Positions 39,603 through 64,000 of a stretch of 64,000 nt of DNA are shown here, piece after piece. A model generated the notes under the pieces. The model had not been told where the DNA came from. It saw nothing but the letters and a program-made list of their open reading frames with translations, and ran no database searches. The number at the start of each line of letters is the position of its first letter. The first letter of the stretch is position 1. The position numbers were made by a program, and so were the translations under genes. This stretch comes from Himantopus leucocephalus. Taxonomy: Eukaryota; Chordata; Aves; Charadriiformes; Recurvirostridae. The stretch lies in NCBI GenBank assembly GCA_003993805.1, contig RSEF01000005.1:41251564-41315563 (forward strand), read 5' to 3'.

Positions 39603-41764
39603 ATGGCTTTGTTTCCACCAGTGGATTCTGTGGTGGCAGCTAAGCTTGTTCCCAGTTCCCAGCTGGAACACCAGAAGAACAACTTTCAGCATGAACTCAT
39701 ACCTGACACAGAGGGAAGTTTAAAGGATCTGTACGCCCGAAAGAGCCGAAGCTATTCGTATTCTCTTTCTGCAGAAAGGAGTCAGCACAGCTCCAGGAAC
39801 GGAGCTGTCTCTTCAGCTGGACTGCAGAACAGGTATCTTACCAGCCAGACCAAGACTCTGCCAGCTAAATCAGTAGCCAGACGGAAAGAAGGAGTGGACC
39901 GTGCACATCCCCTGAAACCAATTTTTCACCACAAGGGTGTGAGTGTTCCAGTGGTCAACAGAGCACAGGTCGGAAGTTCCCCATACATGGAGGAAGCTCC
40001 AAATAGTAGCCCTAACTCAATGAGCAAAGGGAAGCCTCCAGCAGGGAGGGCTCAGATAGGTGCAGCGCTCTCTCCTTGGACAGCAGAGCCTAAACAGTCA
40101 GCCTCTCATCTATACAGGAGAGAGCTGGCCTACATCCTAAAGTTGGAAGCAGATGGACGAAACCTGGAAGAGGAAATTCGAAAGAAAGAGGCCCTCCTCA
40201 AAGAGAAGCTGAGAAGAACAAAGGAGGAGCTTAGGAGGATTCAAAGAGAGAAGGAGCTTGTGGAGGCAGAGGAGAGAAGAGACAGAGAAGCAGAGAGGAC
40301 CCATGAACGAAAGGCCGCAAGGCACTCTGAAGAGAAAGCTTTTGGAGTTGCAGTCAGGCCAGGTGATGGGGTCTTCAGTGGGGTGCAGTCTGCAGAGGCC
40401 ACTATCCCCAAGACTGGCATCACCCTCTACCCCCAAGAGCTGGCTATGGGGAAGCTCAAGAAGGAGCGGCTGGTGGCCAGCAACAGCAAAATTCGAGACC
40501 GCATGCCCATGGAGCACTTAACCTCTTGTTCAGAGCTGGGCCGAAAACATAGCCCTTCTCCCTCTCCCCTCTCAGACCGAGATTCTGGTGCCCCCCCGTC
40601 TGCAGAGGTGCTGCACATGCAGGCTGTCAGTGCTGTGGAGCAGGGGGGGCTCGGACAGTGCAGCTTCTGCGGGCGTAAGTTTCTCTGCACCAGGCTTGAG
40701 AAGCACATGAGTGTCTGCAGCAAGAGCCAAGGCTCCAAGAGGAAAGTGTTTGACTCCAGCAGGGCCAGAGCTAGGGGCACAGAACTGGAACAGTATCAGC
40801 AGTGGAATTGCTCAGAGAGGCCTCAGGTAATGTGCAGCCCCTTTGCCTCCCTCAATCCACATCTACTGCTCACATTCCTTCCACCTCAACATCTAACTGA
40901 GATGTGAGCACCTTCATGTGTATACGGGGCTAAGGGATACGCAATCCAGCTATTGCCTCTGAAAGGTTCTTGCCAAATGAATAAATAGATCCATTTAAAA
41001 TCTAATAGGTGGGGGGCAGGGGTCCTAAGTGACTTGTCTTTGTAATGATGTGTCACGGGTGTACTCCTGGAGAAAGCTCACTCCTTGCTATAGTCAGGAT
41101 GCAGACTCAGTCTGCTGCAGTGACATTAGGGGCTGCAGGGAACTGACTGAAAATCCAGGTAATAACACAGGCTATTAAAACAAAGGCAGTGGAAACATGC
41201 AGCTTTGTTCCTGCAAAGCAGCTATAGCAACCCTCTCCTGTTCCTTGGCCCTACTGCTTGCTTTTCTGGTTATTCTCAAGCTCTTTCTAAGTATTGATGT
41301 CTCCACCAGTATTTCCTTCAAATCCTCCTTGGTGCTGGTCTTTCTGATTCCCTTCGCGGGACTCAGATTCTCAGGGAGGGTTTTACATCAACAGGGAACG
41401 CCTAGCGATGGCTGACCTGAATTGGACCATGAGCGTAAGATTGAGAATAGAGGCTAACGGTGGTGCCAGTTCCTCTGACTGCCTTTCCATTCTGCAGAAT
41501 AATCCACCCAGAAGGAACAACTGGAGGCAGAAGCACGAGGTGTTCATCCAGACCCTGCGCCAGGCCCGCCAGGTGCAGCAGGTCCTCTCCAAGGGAGGGA
41601 AGGTGGCTGACCTGCCCCCGTTGCCTCCCATCGAAAACCCAGACTACATTGCCTGTCCGTACTGCAGACGCCGATTTGCTCCCCAAGCAGCTGAGAGACA
41701 TATTCCCAAATGCAAAACCATCAAGAATAGGCCCCCACCTCCACCGCAGAGGAGGCGCTGCTGA
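39603..41764 (+). CDS. ZC2HC1C: Zinc finger C2HC domain-containing protein 1C
   Basis: Two coding exons, 39603-40826 and 41498-41764, join in frame to 496 aa plus TGA. Two C2HC zinc fingers fit CX2CX11HX3C: C353, C356, H368 and C372 (CSFCGRKF...HMSVC) and C461, C464, H476 and C480 (CPYCRRRF...HIPKC). A charged heptad-like segment at about 174-245 (EEEIRKKEALLKEKLRR...) looks like a coiled coil. The N-terminal third is low-complexity and polar. The family is poorly characterised; the fingers bind zinc and may mediate protein or nucleic-acid contacts. The codon before ATG 39603 is an in-frame TGA, so this is the first possible start in the exon. The intron between the coding exons stays open in frame from 41408 (MADLNWT), so a shorter isoform with only the second finger is possible. 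Confidence 0.9.
40827..41497 (+). other. ZC2HC1C: ZC2HC1C intron between the two coding exons
   Basis: A 671-bp intron with a GTAATG donor and a CTGCAG acceptor. It holds no other feature except the in-frame extension upstream of the last exon described under ZC2HC1C. Confidence 0.8.
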
Positions 41765-42001
41765 GGCAGTGTCCAACTGTACCTGCTCCTGTGATTCCCT
41801 GCCTGTTTTCTGCCAGGTTTCCAGCTACAGACACTTGCGCTTTCCCTCGTCTCAACACTGCCTGTGAGTGTTGAGCTTGTATGTACAGCAAACGAACAGC
41901 TCAGGATGTACAAACAGAATGCCAGAACTTGTGTACTTTGACCTGTGCCCCGGGTTGCCCCACGCGGGCTGTCCCTCTGGGGGCTTGGGGGCTGCTTCTC
42001 C

Positions 42002-42101
42002 NNNNNNNNNNNNNNNNNNNNNNNNNNNNNNNNNNNNNNNNNNNNNNNNNNNNNNNNNNNNNNNNNNNNNNNNNNNNNNNNNNNNNNNNNNNNNNNNNNN
42101 N
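42002..42101. other. assembly gap of 100 N
   Basis: Exactly 100 Ns in the ZC2HC1C 3' UTR. The right edge starts in a T-run and the left edge is GC-rich. Open frames that cross it are not real. Confidence 0.98.
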
Positions 42102-43079
42102 TTTTTTTTTTAAACTAGTGGTGTCTGATGTGAAGAGAGCTGCTCTCCTTTAGCTCATCAGTGGCTGCAGACTCAGGGGTTTTTTTCCTTCTTTAAAAGC
42201 AAAGAGTAATGCTGGTCATGAGAAGAAGAGCTGGGCCAAACAGCATCTGCCTTGTTTGCTTTACTGGTCTGTAGGTGCACATGTTCACCCCTGAACGTGC
42301 TAACGGTGACAGTGATTCTGTCAGGCATAGCATTTTTATTGTAGCTACCTACAAAAAAGATTGGGATCTGAGGGGTTCCTCTTTTTTTAGCCATAGAAAG
42401 GACCTACATTCTTCAAAACTATTCAATATTTAGACAAGACGTTTTGAAAAGTCAGAGGGAAGGGAGGAAGCTATGTAAGCAGTTAACTTTTTTGCAGCAC
42501 ACAGACTGCTGTGTTCTTCCGTCCTTGGTGTCTGCACTAGACGACAGGATCCAGAGCTGCTGCTTGGTCATTGCTCGTGCTGTCGTATTTGTCGTAGCAC
42601 TGTTCAGTTGAATCATGAAAGCTGTGTAGGTATGTTTATTTCACACTTGTTCTGCAGCAGCCCAAGAGTTTATTTAAATGCTTTTCTAGAATGCCGGTGA
42701 CAATCCTGGGGCTACATCTTACCAGCTGAAGATCTGTAATGTTACCATTTAGAAACCCAGTTTGACATTGCTTGAATTAGAAAAGGAGAACTGGGAGGAG
42801 TATTACTAAAGGCTTCCTCAACACAAGAAGCTCAGGATCAGAAATTCAGGGGGTTAGAAAAGCTAGCAGTAGCAGGCACGTACTGTTTGAATCCACACAT
42901 CAATTCACGTGTATAGAACAGCAGAGGTACTCTGAACTGGCCAGGCCCTTGAGGCAACAGAACAACCATCCCAACGTGTCACTTACCACGTACAATAGCT
43001 GGGACTCTGAGTCGGGAAAGGGCGGAAGAAGAAACGCTTAATTAAAGAATAATGCAACACAAGATCAAAAATAAGTCAT

Positions 43080-43240
43080 GAATAAGCTCAGACTGGAAAT
43101 CAGGTTTCTAACCAGGAGAGGAGTGAGGTCATTGAAAAACCTTCCAAATAGATTAGCACAAGCAAGGCACCCACATTGTTTCAAGGTGGACTTGGAGAAA
43201 ATCATGGAAGGGAGCATACGGCAGGAGTTAGAAATTAAGA
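43080..43240 (+). mobile_element. degenerate CR1/L3-type LINE 3'-end fragment
   Basis: The segment reads like the tail of an old CR1/L3 element: a 'gactggaaatcaggtttctaac' block, then a 'gtgaggtcattgaaaaaccttcc' block, then 'tgtttcaaggtggacttgg' and 'tcatggaaggga'. The order matches the family's 3' end, but the sequence is degraded. It is recalled consensus matching, not an alignment. Confidence 0.5.
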
Positions 43241-43553
43241 CTCGTGATACAGAGCATTTGTTCCTATCTCCAGGCATCTTGTATAAAGTGCAAAGAACAG
43301 ATCAGTGACAGTTCTGTGCCTCAGTGTATCACTTTCAGGAGCTGAGAAGGAATTTTCTTCCCACTCCAATCTTCCCTTGATTCCTAACTTGGCTTCTGAT
43401 ATTATGTTTTTATTTTTAATTTCCATCCAGAATGTTTAAGAACTGCTACCGCTAAAAGAAGCCAAACACCCCCTGCTCCCAGACAGGACATTAAGGAACT
43501 TCACATCAGAAAACTCGTTAGCTGTTTCACTTGTATGTTCAGGGTTAAATAAA

Positions 43554-45627
43554 TGATTAGATTTATATAAAAAACCTGGAGTTTTCCTGCAGGCCATGTT
43601 GCTAGGGTCCTCTAAAACACAGGGCTTGCACCCTTCCTTGAGTCATCTGCTTATTTTCATCTTAGTTGATGCAATGGTAGGGAATTATGACAAAAATATA
43701 CCCCTTCTTTTGCTTTCTTCTTGAGATGTAAAGTAGCTCTTGGTGATCTTGGCCTCATGCTAAAGGTCTTTGTTTGTCACACACTGTTAAAGGGTCTTTT
43801 CGGGGAAACAGGTGTCCTACAGACCCTTTCAGAGAATCATCTGCTTCTAATTGGTGGCAGTTCCTGCCCATTTCTAAGTCAGTTATTTTTCCAGATTCTG
43901 ATTTTTAATCTCTTAAGACTAGTTCTTTGTGTAAAACTTGTTTTAAATAGTCACAGACTGGTTTGTGTTCTCAAAGTAAGAATGACTACTTTGTATGAGA
44001 AAGTTGCAACAGGAAGCAAACAAGGAACAAAAAAAAAATCCGGCAGCTCCTTTTGCAAGTCCTTCAGTAACGTAGCAGCAGCTCATGGGAACCTAAAATA
44101 AGACAAAAAGCAACTAGATTAAACTGGACTGGTCAGAAGCTGAATATGAAGAAATACTCCAGCCTTCCATGGATGGACCAGACTCCTGAATGCAGCTGCA
44201 AAGCTTCTGCCCTATAGATACATGGGCAGAAATACCAATCCCTTGGCACACCCTAGAAAAGCATGAAGGTCCCAGAAAGGGTCAGTGGTGCACTGTGCCA
44301 GGCAGGTATAGGAGTGTACAAACCTAGGGAGGAGAAAAAAAACCAGACTCGAAATGAGGGAAAATCATTTGCTATATCCAAATTGATCGGAGAAGCAAGA
44401 CAAATACAGGATAGCAAGAGGTGACAAGAGGTGGGAAAGGGGTAAACTGGAAGCTTTATGCCAGCCTCCTAGAATTAATGAAAGGTGTAACTGAATTAAA
44501 CAAAGAGTAGTTCAGAAATTCAGTACCACTGCCTGTCTTGTAATATTAACTCCCATTTCCCTCGCACCACGTTTTATTGACTGTGTTTAGTGGAACCTAA
44601 AAGTCAGAGTGCAAATGGTGGCTGGGGTAGATACATACAGAAAAGCTTTTGATACTGTAAAATAGATCCATCTGTTGGGGACTTCTCTGAAGTGACAGGC
44701 AAACGGCTAACACAGAGATTGAAACTGTAGATTAAAAAAAAAGTTATTGACATTAAATCACCAGACTTCATTTGTTATTTTTGTTTCAGAGCTAACCATG
44801 GGTAACTCACCCTTCTTTGCTGAGCTATTGTTTCAGGTCAAGACAGACAGCAGTATCCAGAGTCTCTGATAACTGCTTTAAAACTTAGCAACAGTTTAGC
44901 CAAAGCATCAGGCTCAGCACAGAAATTTACCCTATTTCTTTACTACCCCGGTTAGTGTTACCCTGGCACTGCTCAAGCTGTTACTCACACCAGCTCAGCT
45001 TCCTCTTCTGCTGCTGCAGTATCGTCCCCCTCTCAGACACGTGCTGCATTTTCAGTGTCCAGATCTCTGCTGATTATAAGTCCTTAACCCAGCTCTGCCT
45101 CTCAAGACATTTCAGAATTTACTAAAAATCCTGATAAAAAGTTAGAAGTGACAGGAATTAAGTACAGTGGGCAGGAACAATTTGGCTGAGCAGGCGTCAG
45201 GCAGGTTCTCCCTTCTGTAGGCCTTAATGCTCAGTAGAAGCTGTTCTGAGAGAAACAGGTACTTCTTCCCTTTGAGCCTCTCTCTTCCCATTACTCATTT
45301 CCTACTTGGCATTCCAACTGTTGAAATAAACACACACACAAAAAAAACCCTGACGTCACTAGGAGGAGATGCAGCAGCGAGAGAAAAGAATTGTTTTGTT
45401 GTTTGTTTGGTTGTTTGGTTTTTTTTTTTTTAATGAAGGGACACAGAACCTGACATTTTTTTCCCATAGCAAAGAAGCTGCAAGCCCCTTGGCCCTCTTT
45501 CTATAAGCAAAAAAAAATTAATCAAACAACAGAATACCATGAAGCTGGCTGACTATACACATATTTCCCCTTCTTCTCTTCGAAAAAAAAAAAAAAGACT
45601 CCGAACACAGGAGAATGAGTTTAAACA
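43554..45627. other. intergenic interval between convergent ZC2HC1C and NEK9
   Basis: About 2 kb of AT-rich sequence with no supported gene. A 126-codon open frame on the + strand at 43721-44101 has no recognisable domain, and I do not call it. T- and A-rich runs are common near the right end. Confidence 0.6.
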
Positions 45628-48026
45628 TTTATTTAAACAGAAACTCCAAACCACTCCACCCTTTAACCTTTCAAAAAAAAGACAACGACAAACTAGTTTT
45701 CAGCCAGAGTGTCAGAGCAGGCATAAGTTGTGTTCCACTATAACAACTCAGTAGCAATACTAGCAGGAGACCAACACATACGGAGCTAGCACTGCAAGAA
45801 GGGGAGAAGTAAAAAAGGGTTTGAAACTGCTCAAAGGCACTTCTGCCCACTTGCCCTTCTGTTTTCAGCCCAAGACGAAGGTGCTGGCTTTAAACTGCTT
45901 TTTTGGTTGCATAGCTGGCTGGTGTGAAATCTGTGGTCTGTAACAGGCACAACCTGGATAGCGTGAATCCTCTAAGGCACATATGAGATTGCGGAGCACA
46001 GGGCATCCTCTGTCAGGGACCCTAATCCTCCACTAGATCCAAGGGGAATCCAGTCTGTGCACCTAGCTTCCCAACTGCAGAGCATTGAGAAATGAGGATA
46101 GCAGTGCACTGCAGGAGAGCGACTCCCATCAGCTTGGTGCTTGCTTATTGGACATGGCTCAGGCTCAACTCTTCACTCCTCAAAGGCGCTGCCGCAACAT
46201 GACCAACTCAATCATTTCTAACCACAACAACAACTCTCAAGCCGGGACCCTAACCTGAGAACTGGCTCCAACGCACATGGCGGAAAGGACAGCAGAGTCA
46301 CGAGGGCAACCAAGCCACATGGTCACGCCAGGGCGCCCGACACTCACCACCTCGCAGGAGGGCTGTCCTAGCCTTCCTTCGGTAATGACGGTGGGGCACA
46401 CCAGTACAATCCTTGCCCTTGACACTGCACTGGAGGGACTGCACTTGAATCAGCTCCAAGATACTAGCAATAGGCACCAAAGAAGTATTTAAGGAGTATA
46501 AGTTACAAGCAGAATGGTTTGGCATCCACCTCTAGAGACAAATGGGGAACGCTGGATCCCTTGGAACAGTCTCTCAAAAGAAGTAGTATAGGAGAGGTGA
46601 TAGGATATCCAACTCCAATAGACCAAAGGCAATTCTGGTGACATGCCATCGGTGGGGATGGTTTAAGCCTAATGAAATCACAACCCCACTCTCACAGCAG
46701 AGGTGAGAGGGACTCAGGACTCCTTAGAGTAAGGTAGGGGAGGTTAGCTGCTCCCAGGGATCCTACCGATCTCAAAAGCTTAATTCAAAGTCAGTTTGTT
46801 AATAAATTTAAGGGGAATAAAATTAACCTCATTCTCTCAGGAAATGAGGAAATCTTGAGCATCAGACCATGCCTCTTCCCATCTCCAACTTTCTTGGGAA
46901 AGCCTTTCACTCCTAGAAGGATGGTGAATTCCGGACAGAGACTTGATCATTCATGGTCATCGGGGAAGGCTGCATCCTGTGACCACGGCATTAATGACCT
47001 ATTCTGGGTAGGAAACTGCATTCCAGCTTCATCAAAACACTGAGTGGAAAAACACTGATTCTTCCCACACCCACACAGAGCGTGGGCACCAGGGGCTGAG
47101 CAGAACAGAAGCCAAGCAGGGAGCAGCTACGGGCTTACGCCAAGAAACCAGAAGCTCTGGCACCCAAACCAAGTTGAACAGCTGGAGCAAGAAATGGGTG
47201 ACTTAGTCTGAGGCCCAGATGCTTGTAATCTGGTTGGGAAGCAGGTGGTCTGAAACTGAGAACCAGAGATCCCATCTCAGACAGTCCCTGCTACTGCTAT
47301 TGGAAACAACACCCGATTCACTCATCTCGGTGCATTGCCTGGAAGTTGGAAAGCTCTAGGCACCCAGAATAGAGCCTTTAAACTCTGTCTATACAGGCCA
47401 CTGGACACAGCCATATGGCCAGAAGCTGTTCCTCAAGGCCAGGGACACACTGTCTACCATTATCTCCCGAACAGGAAGATCTCCACTGCCTCCAGAATGA
47501 GACATTCTCTGCTCCCTCTGCCCCTAAGCAGAGAGGAGCAGCCTCACCGGCTGGGCCTTACCATGTGGTAGGGAGAGGATCCTAGTCCTTCACCCCTCTG
47601 AAGTGAAGGTGGCGAGTCTTAGGGTTCAGCCAGCTTCAGTACAAAACATGTTTCCTCCTCTCATCTAGAGATGCAGTGATGAATACTGGGGTCCCAAAGG
47701 CAGCTCCCAGGAAGCAGTGAAACAATGAAAGGGCCACAAGCCGCTACTGGAGCCATCGCTGTAATGGGGCCGTTCTGCCTCACGTGCAGAATTGACAGAT
47801 AAGGTACAAAGAGGAGCTGCTGCTGCTTCAATCACTGAGCTGACCTAGAGCTCAGGGGCCCTTCCCCTCTCAAACTCACTCCTAGTTCATATCAAACGTA
47901 CATGGGTGCTGCTCTGGAGCCTCCGGTCTCGCTCCTTGTCTGCGAGTGACCTGAAGCCAGGAAAGCCGCTCTCTGCATTCGGTTAGTGTGCTGTGAAGTT
48001 AGATGGATCCCAGTGGGCTCAGGAGA
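45628..48026 (-). terminator. NEK9: NEK9 3' UTR and candidate poly(A) signal
   Basis: AATAAA on the minus strand (TTTATT at 45628-45633) would give a 2.4-kb 3' UTR. No coding sequence is visible on either strand in this stretch. Confidence 0.5.

Positions 48027-64000
<15,974 letters not shown>

Larger units (their letters stand above)
41765..43553 (+). terminator. ZC2HC1C: ZC2HC1C 3' UTR and candidate poly(A) signal
   Basis: The first clear AATAAA after the stop is at 43548-43553. If it is the one used, the 3' UTR is about 1.8 kb including the gap. A shorter UTR ending inside the gap cannot be ruled out. Confidence 0.4.

Noticed and set aside
43721..44101. 126-codon open frame on the + strand between ZC2HC1C and NEK9
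   Set aside because: No recognisable domain, and it lies in AT-rich intergenic DNA. It could be chance.

Overview
This window is a stretch of vertebrate nuclear DNA, most likely from a bird. It has multi-exon genes with GT-AG introns, CpG-island promoters, short introns and degenerate CR1/L3-type LINE remnants. The five recognisable genes lie in the same order and orientation as on human 14q24.3: EIF2B2 (+), MLH3 (-), ACYP1 (-), ZC2HC1C (+), NEK9 (-). I reconstructed every coding exon by hand from splice sites, reading phase and similarity to proteins I know. The joined frames are open throughout, with lengths near those of the human proteins. The exact species cannot be read from the sequence.

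Layout. 1-9.65 kb: GC-rich, non-coding as far as I can see, with one 100-N gap and a pair of suspicious local duplications around single Ns. 9.7-16.45 kb: EIF2B2, eight exons, 351 aa. 16.55-37.5 kb: MLH3, twelve coding exons, 1438 aa, tail-to-tail with EIF2B2, with AT-rich introns that carry old LINE fragments. 37.53-37.61 kb: a perfect 41-bp-arm palindrome at the MLH3 promoter. 37.69-38.56 kb: ACYP1, two coding exons, 99 aa. 38.56-39.6 kb: CpG island shared with the divergent ZC2HC1C. 39.6-43.55 kb: ZC2HC1C, 496 aa, with a long 3' UTR that holds a 100-N gap. 45.63-64 kb: NEK9, eighteen exons covering the kinase catalytic loop through the stop; its first exons lie beyond the right edge.

The genes are not one pathway. 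EIF2B2 is a subunit of the eIF2B nucleotide-exchange factor (translation initiation and stress response). MLH3 is the nuclease subunit of MutL-gamma (mismatch repair and meiotic crossing over). ACYP1 is a small acylphosphatase. ZC2HC1C is a poorly characterised C2HC zinc-finger protein. NEK9 is a mitotic kinase with an RCC1-like regulatory domain. What they share is packing: tail-to-tail ends, a head-to-head promoter, and a promoter set directly against a neighbour's poly(A) site.

I found no evidence of a novel biological system. The points most worth checking are the palindrome with mirrored ACTAYRNNNCCCR motifs, the tandem copies abutting single Ns (probably unmerged alleles), the in-frame 72-nt MLH3 exon that carries the nuclease motif, the 24-nt MLH3 microexon behind a non-consensus donor, and the possible upstream ORF that ends immediately before the ZC2HC1C start codon.
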